In this document: one piece after another, positions 56,194 to 64,000 of the stretch
How the letters are laid out: each line of letters starts with the position of its first letter
How positions within the stretch are numbered: the stretch's first letter is position 1
Assembly: GCF_000478195.2 (NCBI RefSeq)
Contig: NZ_AUZM01000011.1
Span: 54,043-118,042 of the forward strand
Direction of reading: 5' to 3'
Source of the DNA: Lyngbya aestuarii BL J
GTDB lineage: Bacteria > Cyanobacteriota > Cyanobacteriia > Cyanobacteriales > Microcoleaceae
DNA: 64,000 nt
The notes under the pieces: generated by a model
What the model saw: only the letters and a program-made list of their open reading frames with translations
Database searches by the model: none
Told to the model about the DNA's origin: nothing
Made by a program: the position numbers and the translations under genes

Positions 56194-56619
56194 ATGGTTA
56201 GCAACGCCACCCAAAAAATTGAAGCGCAAATGCGAGCGAAGGGTTTGAGGATTACCCCGCAGCGATTTGCTGTTTATGCCAACCTGCGATCTCGTTTCGA
56301 TCATCCGACTGTCGAAGAAATTTTAGTTGACGTTAACCGCGATCTACCGATTTCTTCTAAAGCAACGGTTTATAGTGCGTTGTCGGTGTTGCGAGAAGTG
56401 GGATTAGTGCGGGAAGTTTTATTAGAAGAAGGAGTCACTCGTTATGATGCTAAAGTTGAACCCCATCATCATTTTTGCTGTCAAACTTGTGGCGCGATTC
56501 AAGATATTGACTGGGAAACTTTTAGTAGCTTACAATTAGATCGGCTTCCCGAGGGAATACGAGTTAAAAACTATGAAGTGATTCTCAAAGGTGAATGCGA
56601 TCGCTGTACGGGGAAGTAG
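56194..56619 (+). CDS. perR: Fur-family transcriptional repressor, PerR-like
   Basis: A 141-residue Fur-family regulator. The winged-helix DNA-binding domain (about residues 10-80) includes LRITPQRFAVYANL and STVYSAL-type recognition helix (SSKATVYSALSVLREVGLVREV). The metal-binding C-terminal domain has PHHHFCCQTC (about 90-99) and CDRC near the end, so the structural zinc site is CX2C and CX2C. Genetic position next to rubrerythrin and peroxiredoxin, and the divergent operator, favour PerR (peroxide sensor) over Fur. Metal ligands for Fe/Mn sensing cannot be told apart by eye. Confidence 0.88.
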   Translation: MVSNATQKIEAQMRAKGLRITPQRFAVYANLRSRFDHPTVEEILVDVNRDLPISSKATVYSALSVLREVGLVREVLLEEGVTRYDAKVEPHHHFCCQTCGAIQDIDWETFSSLQLDRLPEGIRVKNYEVILKGECDRCTGK

Positions 56620-56633
56620 AAAAATATTTTAAA

Positions 56634-56663
56634 GCAAAAAAAGGGGATGTGATTGTCCCCTTT
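56634..56663 (-). terminator. Rho-independent terminator between perR and the PEP-CTERM gene
   Basis: AAAGGGGA (56640-56647) pairs with TCCCCTTT (56656-56663) with an 8-nt loop. On the minus strand the hairpin runs into a stretch of seven T, so it mainly ends the PEP-CTERM transcript; on the plus strand it may also stop perR weakly. Confidence 0.8.
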
Positions 56664-56700
56664 GCTAGTTAGACTTGATAGTGAGTTAGGATTGTTTGAG

Positions 56701-57507
56701 TTAGGATTGTTTCCGCTTTCTCAAAGCCATACCCGTTACCCCGAAGATAAAGAAAGCCACAAAACTAGACGGTTCCGGTGCTTTCACAATCACAGAGTTA
56801 GTTTTCACTTCTACTAACGTTAAAGAGGTATCTTCGCTAAATTCCTGAGAAAAATACTGACCTAAATAAACTGCATAAATAAACTCTTGATTTCCTTCAA
56901 AGTCTTGAAATTCAAAATCTTGAATTAAAAAGTTAGAACTCTGTTGAACTTCCAAGAAGTCACCATCACCCGCAGTTTTTAATTTTCCAGAAATCGTGAA
57001 ATAATCAATGATGTTTTCTGTAGAATCGTCAAACAGGAAGAACGAAATATTACCCTCAGCAATTGCGGCTTCACCCAGAGGATTGTCAATTGAGGTTTCT
57101 AGATCAAAAACAGAAACAAAATCAAAAGAAAATGTTGAACCTGCTTCAATAAAGAAGTTACGCCCAATCACAGCAGCTTCACTATTGGCGATACCCAAAT
57201 ATTCTTTTCCCTCTCCACTAGCGATCGCAGAAGAATAGTTCTCTGCATACGGAATTAAAGTCTGTTGAAAAATAGCATCTGCGTCTGCATTTGCATCAAC
57301 TGAACCCTGACTTGCAAAAGCGAAAGTCTCTGTATCTGCTAAGGTTTCAACACTCAAAGGAGTCTGACTAAACTCATAGAGAAAAGCTATAGAGTCTGAA
57401 GAAGCAAAAGTCGCGGCAATACTGGGTGAAGCGGTAACGGTTAACGTTGTTAAAACGGGAATTGAAGTTAAAACTAGATTGAAACGTTGCTGTAATTGTT
57501 TTAGCAT
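56701..57507 (-). CDS. PEP-CTERM sorting domain protein
   Basis: A 268-residue exported protein. Signal peptide at about residues 8-30 (RFNLVLTSIPVLTTLTVTASPSIA), then a beta-rich acidic middle with many Ala, Ser and Phe, and a C-terminal PEP-CTERM tail: APEPSSFVAFFIFGVTGMALRKRKQS (about 243-268). This tail is a sorting signal for exosortase processing in EPS-producing bacteria. The function of the mature part is unknown. It ends against the terminator at 56634-56663, convergent with perR. Confidence 0.88.
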   Translation of the reverse strand: MLKQLQQRFNLVLTSIPVLTTLTVTASPSIAATFASSDSIAFLYEFSQTPLSVETLADTETFAFASQGSVDANADADAIFQQTLIPYAENYSSAIASGEGKEYLGIANSEAAVIGRNFFIEAGSTFSFDFVSVFDLETSIDNPLGEAAIAEGNISFFLFDDSTENIIDYFTISGKLKTAGDGDFLEVQQSSNFLIQDFEFQDFEGNQEFIYAVYLGQYFSQEFSEDTSLTLVEVKTNSVIVKAPEPSSFVAFFIFGVTGMALRKRKQS

Positions 57508-58018
57508 GACTGATTTTATTACTGCCTTGTTGTTATTTCTGAACAGTTGTAACGGTTTTTCGGTGAAAGGCTAAATTTTTTTCTGTTTGTTAGCCACGTT
57601 ATTTTTCGAGAGTATTAATACTCTATTTTTGCGCGAATAGAGGGAAGAGTTTGAAGAATTAATTTTTGGAATGTTCAACTGGTGTATCCATCAGTCTAGA
57701 TGCACTTTTACCCCAAAACAAAGCTGTAGCTAGATGTTCTTCTTAGCTAATGGATGGATGGATTATTGTAATGGATTTGTTACTATCAGCTTAGTCTGAT
57801 TGGTATCCAGAATAAAAGATAGTTATTTAAAAATTTGAACTTTTTTTGTAAAGCTTTAGTAAAATTAGATCGACTTAATCGTTATAACTCGACCGATCCC
57901 CGAGATGGAGAGATCCAGAGTTCGAGGCGAGGGTCGGGAGAATTGATCTTCTCAACCCCAAACCCCAAGCCTGATGGTCTAAATGTTGATCGTCAAAGCC
58001 GCTAAAAGAGATAAATTA
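57508..58018. other. Intergenic gap with a GC-rich block
   Basis: 511 bp. AT-rich, with a GC-rich block at about 57884-57939 having weak base-pairing potential (CGACC/GGTCG), but no tRNA or known RNA was recognised. It should hold the promoter of the PEP-CTERM gene. Confidence 0.4.
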
Positions 58019-59113
58019 TCAATAAGTTTGTCTCAAAGTGGCTTCAATTGAACTTACATTTTGAAAAATTTTAATCAATTCATGGGATCGGGTTTTTCGT
58101 TCGGTTAACATCTGTTTGAGCGGTTGTAATAAATGCCGATCCGGATCATCTTGCAAAGCGATTTCGGCTGCATTTAAAATCCGAGTCGCATTGTTAAAAA
58201 TATCTTGATGGTCAAAACCAAATTTGGCAGAAATTTGATGTAAATTCGCATCGGGAATGGTAGCACGTTCCGATAAGCTTTCATCTAAAATTAAACCTTT
58301 TAACAAGGCTAACAGCGCCGCATAGATGCGAAAATCATCACAAGTATCAAAAGCTTTAAATTCTATTCTGCCGACTTCTGCGGGAATTCTGGCGACTTTC
58401 GTGAGTGAGGGAACGCTTTTAATTAATTGTTCTTCTTCAGCCACAAATACTAATGTTGCCGATCTTCTGCCGGTTCGGATAAATGTTCTCGCCGATAAAC
58501 CTTCCCATAACTGTCCGTTAGAAAAGGGAGAACTATAACTAAAAGGCACAATATAAGGACTGTAATAAGTGAGTTTTTGTCCCACATCAATCAGTTTTTC
58601 TATGGATAAATCGGCGAATGATAAGTTTAAATCAGGCCCATAAGTGACCATGTAAATTGTAGCCGTGTTTTCATCGGGATGAGTCTGTAACTGTTTAATT
58701 TCGTACTTGTTTAAGGGGGGTTCGGGTTGAAAAACGGAAGTATAAGGATTAAAACTGGTGAGAACGGGTGTAAATCCAAAATTAGCCGCCATTTCTCGTA
58801 ATAATTTAAAACTGGTTGTTAATTCATTAATTGCCCTTTGAATATCTGCGTGAATGGTGGTTCTAATTTCAATCCCTTTCACGGCACAGTCAATCACTTT
58901 TCCAGATTCATCAAATCTTTCAAATCCTTCGATATACCAGCGCTTCTTTCTAATTCCCGCATCGCCAACTCGTAATTGTAACTCATCGTTGGGGTAGAGG
59001 GGGAGTTGGTCTATTATTTGCTGAAAATCGGCAAATGTTGTACGGGAGAAATCCGCAAACTTTCCTTTCGAGTTGAGAAAAGCAACTTCGTGTTCTATAC
59101 CAAAGAAAAACAT
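58019..59113 (-). CDS. Glutamate-cysteine ligase-like carboxylate-amine ligase
   Basis: A 364-residue enzyme of the glutamine-synthetase-like ATP-grasp ligase group that includes GCS2-type glutamate-cysteine ligases. Visible: FGIEHEVAFLN (residues 4-14) with the Glu cluster, VKGIEIRTTIH (about 79-89), SFNPYTSVFQPEPPLNKYEI, and PAEVGRIEFKAFDTCDD (about 243-259). These match a cyanobacterial group often annotated as glutamate-cysteine ligase, but it differs from the better-known cyanobacterial GshA (TIGR02048) in its N-terminus. The product is therefore predicted by family only. Confidence 0.75.
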   Translation of the reverse strand: MFFFGIEHEVAFLNSKGKFADFSRTTFADFQQIIDQLPLYPNDELQLRVGDAGIRKKRWYIEGFERFDESGKVIDCAVKGIEIRTTIHADIQRAINELTTSFKLLREMAANFGFTPVLTSFNPYTSVFQPEPPLNKYEIKQLQTHPDENTATIYMVTYGPDLNLSFADLSIEKLIDVGQKLTYYSPYIVPFSYSSPFSNGQLWEGLSARTFIRTGRRSATLVFVAEEEQLIKSVPSLTKVARIPAEVGRIEFKAFDTCDDFRIYAALLALLKGLILDESLSERATIPDANLHQISAKFGFDHQDIFNNATRILNAAEIALQDDPDRHLLQPLKQMLTERKTRSHELIKIFQNVSSIEATLRQTY

Positions 59114-59662
59114 TTGAGTTAGTAATAAATTGGCTTTTAACTGTAACCAGGGATTCTAGGGCAAGATTGACAGCTTGACAGAAAATCACCCGGAACTAAT
59201 TTACCATGATTCCCGATTCTTCTATCCATCTTTAAAGGAAAATTTTATAATAAAAAAGAGCATATTGTCTACGCTCCAAATTATGAATAATTGAATTGAT
59301 ATTCAGATAGTTTTAAAGACTAATCAATCAATTTTTTCGCTTTGTCTTTTAAGTTTTAAATTCCCTGCTGAATTTCAGCTTCGGCAAGATTCTTTTCCCT
59401 TCCATTTTTTGCTGAGGATCTCCGGTAATTTCACCCAATATTCTTGGCGGTTGCTTTGATATTATCTTCTAAACTCATGTTATTACTCCAATTGATATAA
59501 AACCTTAGAGGGATGTAACAGAACTTAGATTGAGGATATCCATTTTTCAAGCAACCTTAACCTGTTTTAATCCCGTCTCAAAGTTGCCAAATTCGTCAAG
59601 AGTTTAGATACAAATTATGAACAAGTTGAAAACCTCTTTTATTCCTATTTTATACCTAAAAC
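59114..59662. other. Intergenic gap holding a decayed csbD gene
   Basis: 549 bp between the ligase and homoserine dehydrogenase genes. It contains the pseudogene at 59320-59478; the rest is AT-rich without recognisable features. Confidence 0.45.
59320..59478 (-). pseudogene. csbD-like gene, disrupted
   Basis: From an ATG at 59478 the frame reads MSLEDNIKATAKNIG and stops (TGA). Shifted frames then give GEITGDPQQKMEGK, LAEAEIQQGI, a TAA stop in place of an expected codon, and NLKDKAKKLID before the final TAG at 59320. Together these match the small CsbD-like stress proteins, with a deletion after NI, a frameshift and a nonsense codon. Confidence 0.82.
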
Positions 59663-60973
59663 TTACAACACGCGCAAAATACTAGGAATCCGATTAACAA
59701 CATTAAAGCTTTGAATTTCATCAAGCGCCTGTCGAAAATTCCCCTCTCGAACATCGTGGGTAACAACCACAATTTCCGCCAATTCTCCATGGGTATCAAT
59801 CTGTACAATCGATTCTATACTGACATCATGGTTTCCAAAACAAGTTCCTAACTTCCCAATCACACCCGATTCATCTTGAGTGATAAAACGAGCATAAAAG
59901 CGGGTAATTAAATCTTCCATCGGCGCAAGATTACAATAATGTTGATGGGTACAACTCATCAATGGATGAACCTCACCGGAAAGGGGACTATTGAGAACCG
60001 CCGCAATATTCAAAATATCAGAAACCACAGCACTTGCCGTTGGGCCAGCACCCGCACCAGGGCCAAAAAACATCACCTGTCCAATCGGTTCACCTTCAAT
60101 TAAAATTGCGTTGTAAACATCATTAATACTCGCTAAAGGATGGGCTTTCGGAACTAAAGTCGGATGAACTCGAATCGAAAGTAAATCATTCTCAGCAGTA
60201 GCTTGGGAATCACGGCTGGCGATCGCGAGTAACTTGATGACAAAACCCAAACGATCCGCATAGGAAATATCGCTAGCATTAATATTACGAATTCCTTCAC
60301 AGTAAACCTCACTGAGTTTGATCCGTCCCCCAAACCCTAAAGATGCCAAAATCGCAATTTTATCGGCAGCATCTAACCCATCAACATCAGCCGTCGGATC
60401 AGCTTCAGCGTAACCTAACTCTTGGGCGATCGCTAAAACCTCAGAAAAATCGACCCCTTCGAGTTGCATTCGGGTGAGGATGTAGTTAGTTGTCCCGTTG
60501 ACAATCCCCATAATCCGATGAATGCGATTCGCCCCGAGAGACTGTTTCAAGGGTTGAATCACGGGAATTCCTCCCCCAACAGCCGCCTCTAACATCACAT
60601 AAACGCCCTTTTCATTCGCCGCCGTGAAGATTTCATCCGCGTAGCGAGAGATGACGGCTTTATTAGCAGTGACGACGTGTTTTCCGTGAGAAATGGCTTT
60701 GAGAATCAGCGATCGCGCAGGTTCTAAACCGCCAATCAGTTCAACAACAATATCAACGTTCGGATCAGTGACAATTTCTTCTAAATCTGTCGTCAGTAGA
60801 GTTTCTGGGAGTTCCACTTGACGAGGCTTAGACAGCGATCGCACCCCCACTCGATGTAGGCTTAACCCTTGCAATAAAGGATGTCGTCCGTTGGTATCGA
60901 GAAGTATTTGTACGGTTCCTGTTCCAACTGTTCCGAGTCCCAACAAACCAATCTTAAAAGCCACAATTCCCAC
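59663..60973 (-). CDS. hom: Homoserine dehydrogenase
   Basis: Reduces aspartate semialdehyde to homoserine, feeding threonine, methionine and isoleucine synthesis. NAD-binding motif LLGLGTVGTGTVQIL (about residues 9-23), the catalytic core GIVNGTTNYIL (about 157-167), GYAEADPTADVDGLDAADK (about 184-202) with the catalytic Lys region, and a C-terminal ACT domain (about 350-430). Length of 436 is typical of the monofunctional form. Start is GTG; an in-frame GTG four codons later is equally possible. Confidence 0.95.
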   Translation of the reverse strand: MGIVAFKIGLLGLGTVGTGTVQILLDTNGRHPLLQGLSLHRVGVRSLSKPRQVELPETLLTTDLEEIVTDPNVDIVVELIGGLEPARSLILKAISHGKHVVTANKAVISRYADEIFTAANEKGVYVMLEAAVGGGIPVIQPLKQSLGANRIHRIMGIVNGTTNYILTRMQLEGVDFSEVLAIAQELGYAEADPTADVDGLDAADKIAILASLGFGGRIKLSEVYCEGIRNINASDISYADRLGFVIKLLAIASRDSQATAENDLLSIRVHPTLVPKAHPLASINDVYNAILIEGEPIGQVMFFGPGAGAGPTASAVVSDILNIAAVLNSPLSGEVHPLMSCTHQHYCNLAPMEDLITRFYARFITQDESGVIGKLGTCFGNHDVSIESIVQIDTHGELAEIVVVTHDVREGNFRQALDEIQSFNVVNRIPSILRVL

Positions 60974-61001
60974 CCGTCACTAATTTCGTATTCTTCCTAT
61001 T

Positions 61002-61427
61002 CTAAAACCAACGGCCCCCCCGAAACCGCCAGTGAGGAAATAAAATTCGGGTTAGGGCTTGAGAGGCGAGGTAAGTGGTCAACCAAACCAGACTGTAATG
61101 ACAGATAAATAATCCTATCTTGAAAGTTTGCGGAGAAATACCGGGTAAACCGATCGTGTTAGCCAATCCCCCCACAAACAATCCTTCCCAAATTCCGGCG
61201 AGGAGTTGAAAGAGTCCTGGCCAGTCTCGATCCCAACGAAATTTTTGCAAGTAGATGTAGAGGGTATCCCAAACCAACCCAAACAGGGCGATATATCCCA
61301 GTAGGGCAAAGTAGATCCAACTCGGTTTACCCATTTTCCCCAACCAGAAGGGTAAACTCACCAACACACCGACTGTTGCGAGAAGAAATATACGGGTTTG
61401 CCAGCGTCCCAAAAGGGTTGGAGTCAT
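61002..61427 (-). CDS. Conserved membrane protein (DUF3177-like)
   Basis: A 141-residue protein with four predicted helices: IFLLATVGVLVSLPFWLG, IYFALLGYIALFGLVWDTLYIYL, GLFQLLAGIWEGLFVGGLANTIG, and IGLFICHYSLVWLTTYLASQAL. A conserved RWDRDWPG and HYSLVW are visible. The match to DUF3177 is tentative. It is 28 bp upstream of homoserine dehydrogenase on the same strand and probably shares its transcript. Confidence 0.65.
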   Translation of the reverse strand: MTPTLLGRWQTRIFLLATVGVLVSLPFWLGKMGKPSWIYFALLGYIALFGLVWDTLYIYLQKFRWDRDWPGLFQLLAGIWEGLFVGGLANTIGLPGISPQTFKIGLFICHYSLVWLTTYLASQALTRILFPHWRFRGGRWF

Positions 61428-61485
61428 GAAATTTTCGATGATTTAAGTCTGAGCGGTGAGCAATTGTAAATTTTTGTAAACTAAA

Positions 61486-61571
61486 TTGTGGGGTAACACC
61501 CATCACGGGTTATACTACTTACATAGTAGATGCACCCTGATTAGATCGCCCATAACGTCATGGGCGTTTTT
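61486..61571 (+). ncRNA. Candidate small RNA, about 50 nt, with terminator
   Basis: The plus strand has a promoter-like TTGTGG (61486-61491), 19 bp, TATACT (61511-61516), then about 30 bp of unstructured sequence and a strong terminator hairpin. No plus-strand gene lies nearby to account for that terminator. The predicted transcript would be about 61523-61571. No known RNA family was recognised. Confidence 0.4.
61547..61571 (+). terminator. Rho-independent terminator on the plus strand
   Basis: CGCCCAT (61547-61553) pairs with ATGGGCG (61560-61566), loop AACGTC, followed by TTTTTC. The T-run is only on the plus side. It is in the gap between two minus-strand genes. Confidence 0.75.
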
Positions 61572-61638
61572 CTTTTTAATTCACCCAGGCCAAAGCCACA
61601 ACGGTCTGTACATAATCACAAAAGAGGCCCAGAAGAAA

Positions 61639-62007
61639 CTATCTTCTTGACCGAGGGGCTTTATTTTTTCTGAATATCCACTCAAAAACGGAGAGGGCGT
61701 GAGTCGGACGTTGAGAGGTTTTGGAATTGGGATCAATGAGTTTAGTTTTCAGTAAAATTTTTGTCACCCCTTTTTCTAGAGGTTCAAAAGGTGATTTTTC
61801 CGAAGAACTCGGAACTTGATCAAGCTGCCACCAACTCCCCAGACAGTAACCACAGATACTTGCAATCCCTCCAAAAACAATACTTAAATTCAAGGAATAC
61901 CCTAACCCAAAAAAGGCAAGGGTCATGAGCAAGCCCAGGCTCAATCCGGTAAATAATCCAGCCGTTTTAGAAGAAGAGGATGCCATAGATTTTGACGATG
62001 GTTTCAC
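61639..62007 (-). CDS. Conserved membrane protein, 122 aa
   Basis: A Ser-rich N-terminus (about residues 1-15) is followed by two hydrophobic segments (LFTGLSLGLLMTLAFFGLGY and LSIVFGGIASICGYCLGSWW), then a basic cytoplasmic tail. Family not recognised with certainty; it is like small cyanobacterial membrane proteins. It lies 62 bp downstream of the HD-domain gene, so it may be cotranscribed. Function unknown. Confidence 0.6.
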   Translation of the reverse strand: MKPSSKSMASSSSKTAGLFTGLSLGLLMTLAFFGLGYSLNLSIVFGGIASICGYCLGSWWQLDQVPSSSEKSPFEPLEKGVTKILLKTKLIDPNSKTSQRPTHALSVFEWIFRKNKAPRSRR

Positions 62008-62069
62008 TCTCCATTGAACCGCAAATCGATCAGTTTGAACAATTAATTCAACTCATCTATCCTGAGAGG

Positions 62070-63008
62070 TTAAAAGTATCTAGCAGAAATACTGGGTAAA
62101 CAGAAGTGATCAAGATACGGATCTAGTCTAAATTCCAAATGCTCAATTCTTAATTCTGAGGGCGGTGGGGTAAGTTGCTCACGTTCAACAATTGCAACAT
62201 TCTGATAGAGACGGATCACAGTCTCCTGTCCGTGATCGGTACATTGCAAATATTCTAGAGCATCTCGAATATAAGCGTACACAACAGTATAGAAAAAATC
62301 AGGGTATGCTACTCGTAAATCTTGGGGATGGTAATAACCTAGACTGTGATGAGTGCCAACTTCTTCAAACTCACGAAACAACTGAGTCATCTTGGTGAGA
62401 TAATTAGGATCGGCTAACTGACCAATGAGATCAGCCGCTCGAACTAAACCTGCATAACTGCGAGTGTCTTGATATTTTTTGCCAGGAGGAATCGGAAAAC
62501 GAGTGAGTTCAATATTATGCTGAATGGTATCAATATTAATCAGGTTAAATCGACTCAAAGTTTCCAAAGCAAACAATTGTCCGCGATCAACATGATAGGG
62601 AGTCAGACTTGCATCGGTTGTTTCTGGAGATAAATAAATTGTTTGTTGATCTGCGCCTGTTGCATAGCGTCTTTGTTCAAGGCGATCAGCTCGGCAAATT
62701 CTTTTACAGTAACCAATATCGTGACATAATAAGGAGACTATTGTGTTTAACCAATCTTGAGGGGAGACGCTACCTTCGTTGATTTGTTTGCCGCGAAGGA
62801 TTTCTAGTCCTGCTAAAGTGACTAAAACCGTGTGTTCGAGATCGTGATAGGGTGCATCAGTTTGTGCGATCTTGGATAAAACAACACGAGCGATCTGATC
62901 AATGAAAGTAATAGGCTCTGATTCTGACTTGCCATAAAAGTCAATATAACCGCTTTGAAGCTGCTGGATGCAGGTGTTGAGTAGGGGTTGAGTGCAAGGA
63001 TGAGACAT
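62070..63008 (-). CDS. HD-domain metalloprotein, Npun_R2479 family
   Basis: A 312-residue protein with an HD hydrolase core: YHDLEHTV (about residues 55-62), CHDIGYCKR (about 95-103) and, further on, HNIELTRFPIP and RAADLIGQLADP, the usual metal and phosphate contacts. The pattern fits the cyanobacterial Npun_R2479 group. The substrate is not known; HD proteins often act on nucleotides or signalling dinucleotides. It is divergent from the vMAP-TIR gene with a 361-bp gap between. Confidence 0.85.
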   Translation of the reverse strand: MSHPCTQPLLNTCIQQLQSGYIDFYGKSESEPITFIDQIARVVLSKIAQTDAPYHDLEHTVLVTLAGLEILRGKQINEGSVSPQDWLNTIVSLLCHDIGYCKRICRADRLEQRRYATGADQQTIYLSPETTDASLTPYHVDRGQLFALETLSRFNLINIDTIQHNIELTRFPIPPGKKYQDTRSYAGLVRAADLIGQLADPNYLTKMTQLFREFEEVGTHHSLGYYHPQDLRVAYPDFFYTVVYAYIRDALEYLQCTDHGQETVIRLYQNVAIVEREQLTPPPSELRIEHLEFRLDPYLDHFCLPSISARYF

Positions 63009-63369
63009 GGGTAATTCTCCTAGTCAATTCGATTAGAGGATGGATTGAGGATCAGAGTTAATCCGATTAGAGTTCTGTGATCTATTAACAGTTTATGCAA
63101 CTCTACTCACTCTGAAAACCATAAAAACTCATAATTTTTGAGAGATATTTATACTCAGTAAAATCTCGGAAAGTATTTTTTGAGTTGTATTTTTTTTTAA
63201 ACCTCATAAAACCTCACAAAACCTCACAAACTCTTGAAAATGTGACTTCAATCACAAAAAATGGTCAAATATTATCTAGAATGAATAACAAAAACTGATG
63301 TTAATAGTTTCTCAGTGAGAACTCGGTATGATTTACACTTTAACGACCTTCAACTTAATTTGAAGAATC
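63009..63369. other. Divergent promoter region with a 10-bp tandem repeat
   Basis: 361 bp of very AT-rich sequence between the HD gene and the vMAP-TIR gene. It contains a triple 10-bp repeat at 63201-63230 about 140 bp before the vMAP start. No gene was seen. Confidence 0.5.
63201..63230 (+). repeat. Three helically phased 10-bp direct repeats
   Basis: ACCTCATAAA, ACCTCACAAA, ACCTCACAAA, contiguous. A 10-bp period puts every copy on the same DNA face, as in tandem regulator sites. It may control the vMAP-TIR gene, but this is inferred. Confidence 0.6.
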
Positions 63370-64000
63370 ATGGATGCTCAAGCTGCACTAGACCACATAG
63401 ATGACCTAATTTTTGCCAAGTTTGGCAAACCTTTGAATGATTTAGAACGAGAAGTTTTTATTGGATCGTGGCAAGACAAAACCTATAAGGAAATTTATCC
63501 CTACAACCCAGAGTATATTGAAAAATCAGTTGGTTATCAACTTTGGCAGAAAATTTCTACCGTTTTAGAAGAAAAAGTCAGTAAAAAAAACTTCAAAGGA
63601 GCGCTAGAAAGAAATCTTAAAAATACCGCTTGCAAAACCGTTTTAATTAGTTATCAAAATCAAGAACCCGATGCAAGTTTAGCCATTCAACTTGAGAATG
63701 CAATTGCTGTGGATGGACATCAAGTGTTTGTAACTCCTGTCGGAATCAATCAACCTCATTTAGTCAAAAAAACAACAGATTGGTTATCTCAAATTGATCA
63801 TCAACTCCGACGTTGTGATTATTTTTTACTGTTGTTGTCTCCCCAGGTAACTGTGAGTGAAATTGTTTTAGAACAACTCAAACAAACAAAAGAACTACGA
63901 GACTTTCGTAGCAGTCAAAAACCGATTATTTTACCCATTCGAGTAAATTGTCCGGCTTGTTTACCCTTTAACCATGACTTGCGAAGCTATCTACTAGGAA
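63370..64000 (+). CDS. vMAP-type HTH plus TIR-domain protein, 3' end outside window
   Basis: 210 complete codons are visible and the frame is open at the end. N-terminal domain (about residues 1-77): DHIDDLIFAKFGKPLNDLEREVFIGSWQDKTYKEI, VGYQLWQKISTVLEEKVSKKNF, the pattern of the vWA-MoxR associated protein N-terminal HTH domain. Next (about residues 85-200) a TIR-like domain: CKTVLISYQNQEPDASLAIQLENAIAVDGHQVFVTPVG, and LRRCDYFLLLLSPQVTVSEIV. In such proteins an AAA-type or repeat domain often follows. They are grouped with conflict or signalling systems; a specific role cannot be given. ATG at 63370 has GAAGAA upstream. Confidence 0.8.
   Translation, partial: MDAQAALDHIDDLIFAKFGKPLNDLEREVFIGSWQDKTYKEIYPYNPEYIEKSVGYQLWQKISTVLEEKVSKKNFKGALERNLKNTACKTVLISYQNQEPDASLAIQLENAIAVDGHQVFVTPVGINQPHLVKKTTDWLSQIDHQLRRCDYFLLLLSPQVTVSEIVLEQLKQTKELRDFRSSQKPIILPIRVNCPACLPFNHDLRSYLLG

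Noticed and set aside
57884..57939. GC-rich block with partial self-complementarity, considered as a tRNA or other RNA
   Set aside because: No anticodon arm, no acceptor stem of seven pairs and no T-loop GTTCGAATC; stem only 5 bp.

Overview
The window is chromosomal DNA of a cyanobacterium, most likely a filamentous Oscillatoriales-type species. Evidence is the recurrent HIP1 octamer GCGATCGC, moderately low GC, AT-rich intergenic gaps, and many cyanobacterium-type families: GlcE/GlcF glycolate dehydrogenase, CHASE2 cyclase next to DUF928, DUF4079, Npun-type PPOX flavoprotein, kinase-WD40 fusion, PEP-CTERM protein, vMAP-TIR protein. No rRNA or tRNA gene was recognised. The species cannot be fixed from sequence reading alone.

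Layout. 1-6400: tail of an S-formylglutathione hydrolase, cysH, small conserved genes, a NUDIX hydrolase, and a CHASE2 adenylate/guanylate cyclase with its DUF928 neighbour. 6400-20200: a kinase-WD40 protein, a type 2 NADH dehydrogenase, glcE-glcF, membrane proteins including an MscS channel, a phosphatase and a CRTISO-like oxidoreductase. Two intergenic gaps here share a 55-bp dispersed repeat with a G-rich octamer tract.

20255-31755 is the most unusual region: a tightly overlapping minus-strand operon for a type III-D CRISPR effector. Its order is CARF protein, cas10, single cas7, csx10, double cas7, csx19, a Uma2 nuclease, a DUF29 protein and a TIGR03986 RAMP, with a second Uma2 gene just downstream. 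No CRISPR array, cas6 or cas1/cas2 lies in the window. The Cas7 layout resembles the fused III-Dv complex, but with the first Cas7 still separate from Csx10. The CARF effector has lost the expected E-x-K motif of its nuclease domain.

32000-50800: queC, a half-size GDT1 transporter, a glycogen debranching enzyme, a PAS-GAF-GGDEF-EAL protein, PBP2, a sensor diguanylate cyclase split by an in-frame TAA, a decayed IS200/IS605-type tnpB, cysE, and a SulP transporter. 51000-56700: two tandem MscS channels, then an oxidative-stress group (peroxiredoxin-glutaredoxin, rubrerythrin, PerR). The rubrerythrin promoter carries a perfect 7-1-7 palindrome over its -10 box, a good candidate PerR operator. 56700-64000: a PEP-CTERM protein, a glutamate-cysteine ligase-like enzyme, a decayed csbD gene, homoserine dehydrogenase, a candidate small RNA, an HD-domain protein and the start of a vMAP-HTH/TIR protein that runs off the end.

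Three loci show recent decay (split cyclase, tnpB, csbD).
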